Program-made: the position numbers and the translations under genes
Part shown: piece after piece, positions 10,571 through 19,435 of the stretch
Position numbering within the stretch: position 1 is the stretch's first letter
Layout of the letters: every line of letters begins with the position of its first letter
Notes under the pieces: model-generated
The model's input: the letters and a program-made list of their open reading frames with translations, nothing else
The model's database searches: none
Told to the model about the DNA's origin: nothing
NCBI RefSeq assembly: GCF_004123845.1
Contig: NZ_NBDP01000003.1
Coordinates: 62,001-126,000 of the forward strand
Reading direction: 5' to 3'
DNA from: Allobosea sp. Tri-44
Lineage (GTDB): Bacteria > Pseudomonadota > Alphaproteobacteria > Rhizobiales > Beijerinckiaceae
DNA length: 64,000 nt

Positions 10571-11251
10571 TTATTGTCGGGCGGCCGAGGCTACGGAAAC
10601 GACGACGCAGCCACTCGCCGTCGGGAGAAGCAGGGCGTTTCCGCCATTATTGGCGAGGGCGTAGACGGCGATCTGTCCGAGGTTATTGGCGAGTTTGCTG
10701 CCTTGCGGGAGAACGGCCGGAATCTCGCCGCATGGGGCGGAGAAGGGCGCTACCCGGACCATGGTGCCTTCGCAGGTCGATTGCGTCGGCGCGGCGAAAA
10801 CGACGCCGGCGGCAGGTCCGCTATAGTTCTGGGCTGTGTAGCTCATGCCGACCAGGGCCTGCACGGCATGACGATCGGCAGCTTCGCTGTTCCACGACGA
10901 CTGGACGTCGTATTTCGCGCCATTCGTCAGCAATTCACCGAGGACGGGGAACACGGTGGAGCAGTTCTTCAGGCCCGCCTGCCTGGCGTGTTGCAGGAAG
11001 GGCGTTTCGGGGCGAGATCGGTCGGCCTTGTTCGTTTCCGCGATCGCCGGTTGCGAGACGAGGTTGCGGATCGTGGCATAATTCATCGAGCCGTAGGCGA
11101 GTCCGCCCAGGACAACGATGCCGATGGCGGAATAGGTCGCGATCCGGGTCCAGCTGCGTTTGGACGCGGCGCCGTCGTCGACATGGCCTGGCCGGGCCGA
11201 ATGGCCCTGCTGCCGCGACATGATCCGATCATGGATGGATTGCTGGTTCAT
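10571..11251 (-). CDS. Bitopic membrane protein of unknown function
   Basis: 226 residues: about 34 polar cytoplasmic residues, one membrane helix (about 36-55, ATYSAIGIVVLGGLAYGSM), then a periplasmic domain of about 170 residues with four cysteines. I do not recognise the family. It lies 9 bases before the DUF4189-like gene and 13 bases after the IalB-like gene, all in the same direction, so it is almost certainly co-transcribed with the autotransporter locus. Confidence 0.7.
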   Translation of the reverse strand: MNQQSIHDRIMSRQQGHSARPGHVDDGAASKRSWTRIATYSAIGIVVLGGLAYGSMNYATIRNLVSQPAIAETNKADRSRPETPFLQHARQAGLKNCSTVFPVLGELLTNGAKYDVQSSWNSEAADRHAVQALVGMSYTAQNYSGPAAGVVFAAPTQSTCEGTMVRVAPFSAPCGEIPAVLPQGSKLANNLGQIAVYALANNGGNALLLPTASGCVVVSVASAARQ

Positions 11252-11264
11252 CGGCCTCGCCTGT

Positions 11265-11843
11265 TCATCTGATCGCCTCGACCGCTTTCGAGAGCCCTTT
11301 GAAGGTGGCGGCCAGCGTCACGGTCTTGCCGCCGGTCGTCTCATAGGAGACCTCCGGGGTCGCGCTCCTGGAAATCTGCTCGCGCAGGACCGGTCCGACG
11401 GGAAGCATTCCGACGCAGACCGTGGCGTTGCAGCCGTCGAGCTGGACCTTGACCGGATTGGTCTGGCCCGGAAGCCTCAGCGATATCGGTCCGGGGTATT
11501 TCGCATCCGGCGCGGTGCGCAGGATCATATAGGGCTTGCCGTCCTTCGAGGCCGCGAGCGACCAGCTGAAGGCCAGGCGGCCGGCCGAATCTTCGATGGT
11601 CTGGGTCACGTTGCAGACCTTCTGCCGCGCCTGCAGGTTTTCGTCGCAGATCAGCGTCCAGTTTTCGAAGGGATGGGTGATCCGCCGATAGCCGCCCAGC
11701 TTCGCGTTGGGAGGCAATGCCACGTCGGAGGGCTTGATCCTGTAATCGGAACCGGCCGGCGCCTGTCCGGCCGCGTTCTGGCCGGACAGGAGCAAGCAAG
11801 CCATGGCCATGGACACGGCTGATGCGGCTCGCTTGTCAGTCAT
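11265..11843 (-). CDS. Invasion-associated locus B (IalB) family protein
   Basis: 192 residues with a signal peptide (cleavage after NAAGQA) and an IalB-like core: 'FENWTLICDEN', 'KVCNVTQTI' and 'LDGCNATVCVGML' with the paired cysteines typical of the family. IalB was first described in Bartonella as a factor for erythrocyte invasion; homologues are widespread in non-pathogenic Hyphomicrobiales, so a role in virulence must not be assumed. Starts 7 bases after the autotransporter stop. Confidence 0.85.
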   Translation of the reverse strand: MTDKRAASAVSMAMACLLLSGQNAAGQAPAGSDYRIKPSDVALPPNAKLGGYRRITHPFENWTLICDENLQARQKVCNVTQTIEDSAGRLAFSWSLAASKDGKPYMILRTAPDAKYPGPISLRLPGQTNPVKVQLDGCNATVCVGMLPVGPVLREQISRSATPEVSYETTGGKTVTLAATFKGLSKAVEAIR

Positions 11844-11850
11844 GCCGGCC

Positions 11851-14800
11851 TCAGTTCAGCGTGACGCTGACACCGGCGCCGACACCCCATTCGCCACCGC
11901 TGGTCGCGCCGGTCAGGTTGGCACGGACGCGGCCGTTTTCGCTGGTGTAGCCGGCGCCGAAGGCGAACGCGCCCTCGTTTCGCCAGACGCCGCCACCGGC
12001 CGCCACGCTGAGCTTGCCGGGACGATCGTCGAAGCGGAGCGACGCGGCGGCAAGCCCGACCGCAGCGGCTTGCCTCGCCTCCTGGCGAGCTGCGCGAATT
12101 TCCTGGTTCAGCTGTCCGAACTTCTGGTCGGTATAGGCCCTGCCGGCATCGACGATGTTTGCGATCTGGCTGTCCGTGTAGGCCTTGGCCTCGGTAATGC
12201 CCCGGTTGAGCTGGTTGACGTTGACGGCGTCGGTCCCTCTCACGCCTTCGGCGACGTTGGAGATGACGACCGGCGCATTGGGGTCGCCGCCCTGCAGGGT
12301 CAGGCTGTTCTTCTTGCTGCCATCCACGTTGAGGTCATAGAAGACGGCGCTGTTGGTGATCGCGCCGATCCCGCCTGCCAGGCTTTCCAGCGCCACGTTG
12401 GTCGCATAGAGCTGCGAGCCGTTGATCGCATCGGTGCTGGCCGCCGAGATGCGTCCGGCGGCGACGTTCGTCAGCGTCCTCTCCGAGCCGACATTGCCGA
12501 TGCTCACGGTGCCCACTGGGGCGGCGCCCGCGAAGTTGTAGACCGTGCCGCGGATCGTGGTGCTGGCGGTCCCGACGGCTGCGTCCGTCGCGGAGCCGGC
12601 GCCGAGCGCGACGCTGCCGGCGTGGTTAGCCGTGGCGCCGGGGCCGAGGGCGAGCGCTTGGATGCCGTTCGCGGTCGAGTTGGTGCCGAGCGCGACTCCG
12701 TCCGCCAGATTGACCGTCGCGTTCTGGCCGATGGCGATGCCGCCGGGCGCGGTCATCTGCACGATGGCGCCGTTGCCCATGCCGATGCCGTTGTCGCCAT
12801 TGACCGTTGTGCGCGGGCCGACCGCCACCGAGTCGACACCGACCGCCAACGAGTCCGAAGCGGTCGAGTTGGCGTGGAAGTACTGGATCGGCGTCACCGA
12901 GAAGGAGCTCATGGCGCCCTTCAACTGCCGAAGCGTGACGGCGTCCTGGTCCAGCGTTCCGTCAGCCACGTTGGTGATCTGGCGGAAGGATGTGGCATTG
13001 CCCACCGAAACGGCGCCAAGCAACGTCTTGTCGGTGGTATTGTAGGGGATGAGATTGGTTCCCACCGTAATCGTGCCGGACGCCGGCGCCAAAGCACGAT
13101 CGGCGATCGAGCCCGAGCCGAGCGCGATGCCGCCCAGGACGGTGGCCTGGCTGTCGCGGCCGAGCGCCAGCGAATTGTCGGCGGCGGCGGTCGCCTGGTA
13201 GCCGACGGCCGTGGCCGCGATCCCCTGGGCGAAGGAATCGGTGATCGCAAGGGTCCGGTCGTTGGTGCGCACATAGCGGATGCCGTCGCCATTGGCGTCG
13301 GTGTAGGCGGTCGAGACATTGCCGGCGATATTGTTGACCGTCGTGCCGAGCGTGGCGAGGTTGGTCGTGTTCACCGTGACCTGCTGGTTGGTCGCAAAGA
13401 GCTGCGAGCCGTTCACCGCGTCGGTCGATGAGGCCGTGAGCTGGCCTGCCGCGACGTTCTGGATCTGGCGCTCGGCGCCGGCCGAGCCGACCGAGAAGGC
13501 GCCGATCGGCGCCGTGCCCGCGAAGCTGTAGGCCGTGCCGCCGATCGTCGCGCCCGCCACCGCCGTCGTCGTGCCCGACACCGAATTGAGGCCGATCGCG
13601 ACGTCGCCGGTGTTGTTGGCCACTGCATTCGGGCCGATGGCGACGGAATCCGTCCCCAGGGCCTGCGAATCCGGCAGGATCGAGTTGGCGTGGAAATACT
13701 TGATGCCGGCGCCGGTGGTGATGTTGTTGACGGTGATGCCGATGGCGTCGACCGCCTGGTTGGTCGCGAAGAGCTGCGAGCCGTTGATCGCGTCGGTCGA
13801 GCCGCTGTTGATCCGGCCCGCCGCGACATTGGTGATCGTGCGCTCGGCCCCCGCCGCGCCGACGCTCACCGTGGAGGTCGGGCCCGTGCCGGCGAAATTG
13901 TAGGTCGTGCCGTTGATGACGGCGTTCGGGGTGCCCACCGCAACCGCGGTCGCCGAACCTGAGCCCAGGGCGACGTCGCGGGCATTGTTGGCGACGGCAG
14001 CGTCACCGAAGGCGACCGCGCCCGCGGCGCCCGCCCGGCTGAAGTTGCCGAGCGCCACCGAGCCCTGGCCGATCGCGACGTTGTTGTTGCCGATGGCGAC
14101 CGCGCCATTGGCCTGGTTGGCCGCCGTGGCGCTCGCCGTGCCGTCGGCATTGGCGATGTTGTTGGCGCCGCCGGTGAAGGCGCCGGTGCCGCTGGCGAAG
14201 CTCGGGTCGCCGATCGCGACCGCGCCGTCGCCATAGGCGACGTTGCCGGCGCCGATGGCGACAGCCTTGCCTCCGCTTGCGTTTGCGTTGGTGCCGATGG
14301 CGACGGCGTCGACGGAGCCCGCAGTGGCCTGGAGACCGACCGCGATGGCGTTGGCTGCGGACGCCGACACGTCCGTGCCGATGCCGATGGCGCTTTGTGC
14401 GCTGGCGCCTGCTCCAAAGGTGCGCGAGCCGAGATAGATGGCGTTCAACCCGGATGCGCTCGCCGAAACGCCGACAGCGACGGCATTCGTGCCGCTGGTT
14501 ACGGCGCCGATGCCGAGCGCGGTGCTGGCGATTCCGCTGGCATTGGCGTTGACGCCGGCAGCGAGAGTATTGGCTCCCGTCGCATTCGCGCCGGATCCGA
14601 ATGCGGAGGCGTTCTGGCCGCTCGCAATAGCCCCATTGCCGATTGCTGTGGCAAAATCGGCAGTGGCCTGCGTGGCCTGGCCGAGCGCGACGGCGAAACC
14701 GCCGGACGAGACCGCATTGGTGCCGATCGCGATGCTGTTGGGTATGGCCGTGTTGGCCTGAACGCCTGCGACCGCGCCGAGGCCGAATGCGATGGACTGA

Positions 14801-15732
14801 TTGCCCCAGGCACTGGCGTTCCTGCCCATCGCCGTGGCGCTCGTGCCCGTCGACCGGCTCTGGCGCCCGATCGCAACGGCGTCGACCTGGGACGCCAATA
14901 CGTCCGTGCCGATGGCGACGGCGCTCTCTTGAAGCGCGCCCATTCCCGCAGCGGTCCGGTTGCCAAGATTGACGGAGTTGATCGCGGTCGCGGTCGCCTG
15001 GAAGCCGATGGCGATGGCATTCTGGTTGCTCGCCGTGGCGCTGTTACCTTGGGCAATCGAATCCAGCCCGGACGCTGTTGCCCCATGCCCGATCGCGGTG
15101 GCGCGCAGCCCGGTCGCCCGGGTAACAAAGCCGATCGCCGTCGACTCCAGTCCGTCGGCTCGCGCGTTCAGGCCAAAGGCGGCCGCGCCTGCGGCTGCAA
15201 CCGAGTTGACGCCAATGGCGCTTGCTGCGTCGCCGGTGGCTTGGGCGTTCCCGCCTATGGCGAGTGCGTTGACGCCGTTTGCGCCTGCGAAGACACCTAT
15301 GCCTATGGCATTGAGGCCATTGGCACTCATCGCATTGCCGATGGCGATCGAAGCGTTGCCCGTCGCACTGTTATTGGTGCCCAACGCCACGCTGGTCGCG
15401 CCATTCGCTTGGGTACCGGCACCGATGGCGACGGAGCTGGCGCCAACCGCCGTGCCGCCGCCAGCCTGATATTGCGCCCGGGCTGGCGAGGAGAGGCCGA
15501 GCGCGGCGAGCGCGGCGAGGCCGCCGATCGCGCCGGCCGAACGCAGGCCCCCGCCGGCGCCCAAGGTCCCGAGACCCATGCCCTTGCGACTGACGCCGAG
15601 CACGCGGTGGGCCATGCGCAGCACCGCCATCAGCCGGCGGCGCAGCGAGCGGCTGTCGCCGCCTGAAACCCAATTGCCGGTGAAGCCGCCACGGAACCTA
15701 CCCTGCGCGCGCCCGTCAGTGCAGTCAGTCAT
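11851..15732 (-). CDS. Trimeric autotransporter adhesin (YadA/BadA-like)
   Basis: 1293 residues from the ATG at 15732, whose A overlaps the TGA of the upstream gene; a longer frame upstream is out of frame with that real gene and was rejected. N-terminus: long basic extension and hydrophobic segment ending near PARAQ, like an extended signal peptide. Then a head of about 550 residues made of degenerate 14-16-residue AIG-x-A-x-A-x-G repeats, four neck/stalk modules (DAINGSQLF, DAVNGSQLF, DAINGSQLY, DAVNVNQL), two YFHANS-type modules as in Bartonella-type adhesins, a coiled coil (AKAYTDSQI onwards) and a C-terminal beta-barrel anchor ending GVGAGVSVTLN. Type Vc secretion; surface adhesion. Confidence 0.95.
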   Translation of the reverse strand: MTDCTDGRAQGRFRGGFTGNWVSGGDSRSLRRRLMAVLRMAHRVLGVSRKGMGLGTLGAGGGLRSAGAIGGLAALAALGLSSPARAQYQAGGGTAVGASSVAIGAGTQANGATSVALGTNNSATGNASIAIGNAMSANGLNAIGIGVFAGANGVNALAIGGNAQATGDAASAIGVNSVAAAGAAAFGLNARADGLESTAIGFVTRATGLRATAIGHGATASGLDSIAQGNSATASNQNAIAIGFQATATAINSVNLGNRTAAGMGALQESAVAIGTDVLASQVDAVAIGRQSRSTGTSATAMGRNASAWGNQSIAFGLGAVAGVQANTAIPNSIAIGTNAVSSGGFAVALGQATQATADFATAIGNGAIASGQNASAFGSGANATGANTLAAGVNANASGIASTALGIGAVTSGTNAVAVGVSASASGLNAIYLGSRTFGAGASAQSAIGIGTDVSASAANAIAVGLQATAGSVDAVAIGTNANASGGKAVAIGAGNVAYGDGAVAIGDPSFASGTGAFTGGANNIANADGTASATAANQANGAVAIGNNNVAIGQGSVALGNFSRAGAAGAVAFGDAAVANNARDVALGSGSATAVAVGTPNAVINGTTYNFAGTGPTSTVSVGAAGAERTITNVAAGRINSGSTDAINGSQLFATNQAVDAIGITVNNITTGAGIKYFHANSILPDSQALGTDSVAIGPNAVANNTGDVAIGLNSVSGTTTAVAGATIGGTAYSFAGTAPIGAFSVGSAGAERQIQNVAAGQLTASSTDAVNGSQLFATNQQVTVNTTNLATLGTTVNNIAGNVSTAYTDANGDGIRYVRTNDRTLAITDSFAQGIAATAVGYQATAAADNSLALGRDSQATVLGGIALGSGSIADRALAPASGTITVGTNLIPYNTTDKTLLGAVSVGNATSFRQITNVADGTLDQDAVTLRQLKGAMSSFSVTPIQYFHANSTASDSLAVGVDSVAVGPRTTVNGDNGIGMGNGAIVQMTAPGGIAIGQNATVNLADGVALGTNSTANGIQALALGPGATANHAGSVALGAGSATDAAVGTASTTIRGTVYNFAGAAPVGTVSIGNVGSERTLTNVAAGRISAASTDAINGSQLYATNVALESLAGGIGAITNSAVFYDLNVDGSKKNSLTLQGGDPNAPVVISNVAEGVRGTDAVNVNQLNRGITEAKAYTDSQIANIVDAGRAYTDQKFGQLNQEIRAARQEARQAAAVGLAAASLRFDDRPGKLSVAAGGGVWRNEGAFAFGAGYTSENGRVRANLTGATSGGEWGVGAGVSVTLN

Positions 15733-16169
15733 CAGCCCACTTGCTCCTTGGCCCCGCTCGAAAGCTCTCGATGTGCCGCATCGGCTTTGGCGTCTGTGTG
15801 ATCGGTGGTTTCTGGGTGATTGGTTCGGTCGCGCTGTTCCGCCAGCGTCATTGCGATTTTGGTCCCGTGCTCCTCCGCCAGGCCGAAAGCTCTTTCGACC
15901 CATGGCTGGCTGGGTTCGGGAACAGCATGCAACGCTGCATGGACGCGCTCGGGCGGCAGCTTCCGCCCGATGACGGCGCTGCAGGCCGTGAAATGAAGAG
16001 CCGGGTCGCGCTCGGCATAGAATGGAGAGGTCAGGCCGAGGACGAGGTGAGAGAATAGAAAATCGATTTCCGCCGTGGTTAGCCGGTCAACATATTGACT
16101 CTGTATAGCCGTCCATGCCGCGTCGGCCTTAGAGCAAATTAATTCAAATTCAGTAATTGTTTTGCTCAT
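15732..16169 (-). CDS. Small soluble protein upstream of the adhesin, unknown function
   Basis: 145 residues, no signal peptide and no membrane segment. The first 100 residues look helical (ADAAWTAIQSQYVDRLTTAE, then 'FSHLVLGL'), the tail is charged and His/Asp-rich. Its TGA shares a base with the adhesin ATG (TGATG at 15730-15734), so adhesin translation is probably coupled to it. I do not recognise the family. The upstream AT-rich gap holds the likely promoter of the whole five-gene locus. Confidence 0.65.
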   Translation of the reverse strand: MSKTITEFELICSKADAAWTAIQSQYVDRLTTAEIDFLFSHLVLGLTSPFYAERDPALHFTACSAVIGRKLPPERVHAALHAVPEPSQPWVERAFGLAEEHGTKIAMTLAEQRDRTNHPETTDHTDAKADAAHRELSSGAKEQVG

Positions 16170-16513
16170 ACGTTAAGTCGACCGCCGCGTCAGAAGCCTA
16201 TTAGAGCTGTTTGATGAGTACCTATGGTTGCGCGCCTAGGTAAAGCACCAATTCTGCCTCTTTGAAGACACGGAATTAGCGCATTGAGCTTGCGGTATGG
16301 ATTTGCTGAAAAAACTGGCAATCCTTGGAATCTCGCTGAAAAACACGGCAAACGTTAGCCTCTAAGTGCTGTGTCATGCGCTACTTGTTAGGGCGGCATG
16401 TCTGAGGCTCATGATTGACGCGTTGTTAGGCGGTCGGACGAGTGCGTGCGCGCGCAGCGCGTTCGGGCCTGCGGTGCTCTGACGTGCGCCGAAATCGCTT
16501 CACGAATCAGGCT
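16170..16513. other. AT-rich intergenic region
   Basis: 344 bases between the adhesin locus and a LysR gene that points the same way. It is clearly richer in A+T than its surroundings over about 16.1-16.4 kb and probably contains the promoter of the adhesin locus. No open frame, RNA gene or convincing terminator was seen; the GC-rich GTGCGTGCGCGCGCAGCGCG near 16442 is alternating purine-pyrimidine. Confidence 0.5.
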
Positions 16514-17461
16514 CTACTCGTCTCCAGCTTTGCCGGAGCGGGATTCGCGCTGTCCGAACGCTCTCAAAGCGTCACAGACGACGCCGGCGAACGCCGTCGC
16601 GGCCGGTGACAGGTTGCGGTCGGGCGATCTGCAGCAGGCGAGCACATTCTGCGACAGAAAAGCATCGTCGATCTCGACATGAGTCAGTCGCGCCCGAGCT
16701 CCTGCCTGCTCTCGCCCGGTCACGACGCTGACCCCGACTCCGCATTCGACAAGCGAATGGATCAGCTCGAAGGAGTTCGTCTGGACGATCGGATGGATCC
16801 GCGCATCGGACCCACCGAAGGCGATATCGAATATCTGTCGTATGAAACCCGGTCCGTCCGGCAGGATGAGATTGTGTCCGCCGAGATCCGACAGCGCGAC
16901 GGACGCTCGCGCCGCAAGCGGATGGTCGGGTGAGGCGATCATATACATCTTGAGAGAGAGACTCTCCATGTATGACAGCTCCGCGTCCGGAGCGAAATTA
17001 TAGGCAACGGCAAAATCGATGTCGCCATCCTTCAGGAGCGAAACGAGTCCACGCGTGCTGTCGACTTTGACGCCGAAGGTTATATTCGGATGTAACTTCT
17101 GAAATCTTTTGACCGCTTCGGGTAGGATGGTATTTACGACGACATCGTTGAATCCGAGCGTCACATGCCCGCGCCCCAGACCCTGCAGCGCGATGATTTC
17201 ATCGTTTGCGGTGCGCAGTTCATTGATCGCCGAACGCAGGCGGAACTGCAGGATGCGTCCCGCCTCCGTCAGTTGCAGTCCGGCTCGACCACGCGCCCTT
17301 TCGAACAGCTTGACGCCGAGATCGGTCTCGAGGTTGCTGACCTGCCGGTTGATCGCCGACGCTGCGATGTGCAGGGATTCCGCCGCGGCGCGAAAGGAGC
17401 CGCGCTCGGCCACCTCGGAGAAGTAGCGCAGCGCGGTCGAGCCCACCAATCTATGAATCAC
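16514..17461 (-). CDS. LysR-family transcriptional regulator
   Basis: 315 residues. N-terminal winged helix-turn-helix (about 10-65; 'GSFRAAAESLHIAASAINRQ', 'LGVKLFERARG') and a substrate-binding effector domain ('GHVTLGFNDVVVNTILPEAV', 'FDIAFGG', 'LVECGVGVSVVTGRE'). No plausible divergent target gene lies next to it: the next gene is a membrane protein 280 bases away on the other strand. The effector is unknown. Confidence 0.92.
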   Translation of the reverse strand: MIHRLVGSTALRYFSEVAERGSFRAAAESLHIAASAINRQVSNLETDLGVKLFERARGRAGLQLTEAGRILQFRLRSAINELRTANDEIIALQGLGRGHVTLGFNDVVVNTILPEAVKRFQKLHPNITFGVKVDSTRGLVSLLKDGDIDFAVAYNFAPDAELSYMESLSLKMYMIASPDHPLAARASVALSDLGGHNLILPDGPGFIRQIFDIAFGGSDARIHPIVQTNSFELIHSLVECGVGVSVVTGREQAGARARLTHVEIDDAFLSQNVLACCRSPDRNLSPAATAFAGVVCDALRAFGQRESRSGKAGDE

Positions 17462-17742
17462 CGGGTGCTCCGATAGCCATGCAACCGCCTGGTTTTCCGT
17501 CGAAAAATCACAGGGATTGCGAATCCAGATGGCGGGCAGCCCTCGCCATTCCGTCCATGAGGCGTGATGACGTTAGGTAACTGTCAATCGGTAACGTCGG
17601 CGGCCACTCAAATGAGTTAAATCGTTTGAAATTTTTCCTGGCATATGCGCCGGGGACAGCCGCAATGCCAGGATGCTCGCTTTAACGGGGTGGTTGTGGA
17701 TCCGAGGAGCGAATACGATCGGTCCGAGGAGCGTGAAGCGTG

Positions 17743-18258
17743 ATGCGCAAATCCCTGATCCGCCTGCTTCTCATCCCGCTCGACCTTGTCGTGGGGCTCG
17801 TCATCCTGCTCGACGAGCTGGTGCGGCCGCTCTACCGGCCATTGATCGCCTGGTTCGCCTCACTCCGGCTGGTAGCGCGGCTGGAGACGGCGATTGGGCG
17901 GCTGCCCCCCTATGGCGCGCTCGTCGCTCTCGCGATTCCCTTCGCCATCGTCGAGCCGCTGAAGCTGCTCGGCCTGCTGTTCCTGGCGCGCGGAGCGTTC
18001 ATGGCCGGCATCGTCACGACGGCGATCGGCCATCTCGCCGGCTTCCTCTTGGTCGAGCGCGTCTATCATGCCGGGCGGGCGCAGCTCCTCACCATCCCCT
18101 GGTTCGCCCGGATCATGGGCTGGATCGATGCGATCCGGCAGGTTGTGATCGGGCGGATCAAGGCGAGCGCTGCCTGGCGACGTGCGGTCTTACTAGGGCA
18201 GGCGGCGCGGGAGCGCTTGCGTGGCTGGAGACTCTGGTTCGCGCGCCGGCGCGCCTGA
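17743..18258 (+). CDS. Small membrane protein of unknown function
   Basis: 171 residues from ATG (a GTG codon directly before it is an alternative); GAGGAG lies about 11 bases upstream. Two to three hydrophobic segments (about 7-28, 65-95, 100-115) and a basic C-terminus (RLRGWRLWFARRRA). Family not recognised with certainty. Its last 66 bases overlap, tail to tail, the end of the next gene on the opposite strand. Confidence 0.65.
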   Translation: MRKSLIRLLLIPLDLVVGLVILLDELVRPLYRPLIAWFASLRLVARLETAIGRLPPYGALVALAIPFAIVEPLKLLGLLFLARGAFMAGIVTTAIGHLAGFLLVERVYHAGRAQLLTIPWFARIMGWIDAIRQVVIGRIKASAAWRRAVLLGQAARERLRGWRLWFARRRA

Positions 18259-18732
18259 CGGAAGAGCCTCAACTTCCGGCTCTGCCTGCCAGGCGGCGGC
18301 AAGCCGCTCCAGCTCAATTGTGTAGCAATACAGCGCGAACACGATCGCGAGGAGCAGGCCGGAGCGCCATACCAGGGTGAAGCTGTCGCCGAATTTCGTC
18401 AGCTCCGGCAGGTGACGCAGGAAATAGATCGAGGCCAGCGCGCCGCCAACGATCGCGCCGAGACGGGCGGCGAACGCCAGGACATGTCCAAGAGGCAGGC
18501 TGCGGAAGCCTTGCGGCACCGGCAGTAGATAAAGCCGCGTCCAGTAACAGAATTGGCCGAGCAGCGCCGCCACACAGACCTGCGCCAGAATCTCGCTCGG
18601 CAGTGTCTGCTGCTGGCCGATCCGCTCGACCAGGATGCGGAAGGCGGTGTGGATATGGAAGAGGATCACCAGCGCGCAGAGAGTCTGCACGATCAGCAGC
18701 AGCGTGTAGGCGAGGACGGGCCGTTGCGTCAT
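18193..18732 (-). CDS. Four-helix membrane protein of unknown function
   Basis: 179 residues with four predicted membrane helices (about 8-28, 48-70, 85-105, 122-142) and a Pro/Ala/Glu-rich cytoplasmic tail. Family not recognised. The tail-coding part overlaps the end of the convergent gene by 66 bases, which is unusual, so one of the two 3' ends could be wrong or one gene could be poorly conserved there. Confidence 0.6.
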   Translation of the reverse strand: MTQRPVLAYTLLLIVQTLCALVILFHIHTAFRILVERIGQQQTLPSEILAQVCVAALLGQFCYWTRLYLLPVPQGFRSLPLGHVLAFAARLGAIVGGALASIYFLRHLPELTKFGDSFTLVWRSGLLLAIVFALYCYTIELERLAAAWQAEPEVEALPSGAPAREPESPATQALPRRLP

Positions 18733-18771
18733 GGGCGCACGATAAATCGCAGCCCGGTGCTGATCAACGCG

Positions 18772-19350
18772 CTAGCCTCGAAACGAGCCTGCGGCCAGAG
18801 CAGCGGCGGCGCGGCCGGCGGCCTCGACATAGGCCGGGTCGCGGTGGACGAGCATGACCGAGAAGGCGCCGTCCATCAGCAGCACGACCTGGCGGGCGAG
18901 TTCGTCTGGTGCCGCGACGCCGTGGCTGGCGCACTCGCTGGCGAGCCAGCGCTCGAAGCCGGCCTTGTGGCGCGCGCCGATCTTGATCGCGGGATGGCCG
19001 GGCAGGTTGGCGAGCTCGGCGGCGGTGCGCAGGAAGCCGCAGCCCTTCCAGCGTGGATGCCGGGCCGAGCGCGCGAGGTTCTGGAAGATCGCCTCGATCT
19101 TCTGCGGCAGCTCGCCTTCGGCCTTGTCGAACCAGCCGGCCATCAGCTTGAGATTGGGCTGGTCGCGCGCCTCCAGATAGGCGGCGACGAGCTCGTCCTT
19201 GCTCTCGAAATGATAATAGAGCGTGCGCTTGGTGACACCTGCCTTCTCGGCAACAGCGTCGACGCTGACGGCGCGGATGCCCTCGCCATAGAAGAGCTTG
19301 CTGGCGGCCTCGATGATGCGGGTGCGCGTCGGCTTGTCAGGTTCGGCCAT
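18772..19350 (-). CDS. TetR-family transcriptional repressor
   Basis: 192 residues from ATG 19350 (a TTG two codons upstream would run into the operator). N-terminal HTH ('GIRAVSVDAVAEKAGVTKRTLYYHFESKDEL') and a TetR_C-type ligand domain with 'KGCGFLRTAAELANLPGHP'. A long perfect-arm palindrome starts 7 bases upstream and covers the gap to the divergent enoyl-CoA hydratase gene, so it probably represses itself and that gene. Confidence 0.92.
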   Translation of the reverse strand: MAEPDKPTRTRIIEAASKLFYGEGIRAVSVDAVAEKAGVTKRTLYYHFESKDELVAAYLEARDQPNLKLMAGWFDKAEGELPQKIEAIFQNLARSARHPRWKGCGFLRTAAELANLPGHPAIKIGARHKAGFERWLASECASHGVAAPDELARQVVLLMDGAFSVMLVHRDPAYVEAAGRAAAALAAGSFRG

Positions 19351-19356
19351 GGCCAA

Positions 19357-19380
19357 TGTATACCGTACAGGTAGTATACA
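19357..19380. promoter_or_regulatory. Probable TetR operator
   Basis: A 24-base inverted repeat with perfect 7-base arms TGTATAC / GTATACA separated by 10 bases. It sits between the divergent TetR and enoyl-CoA hydratase genes. Such placement is typical of an autorepressor operator. Confidence 0.75.
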
Positions 19381-19435
19381 TCGTCAAGCCTGGAGCGCAG
19401 CTTCGACCGGTCGAAACCGGAAGAAGGCCAAGGCG

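Noticed and set aside
11851..15732. Possible CRISPR or satellite array in the repeat-rich DNA
   Set aside because: The repeats are the degenerate 14-16-codon repeats of the adhesin head; no constant repeat/spacer structure.
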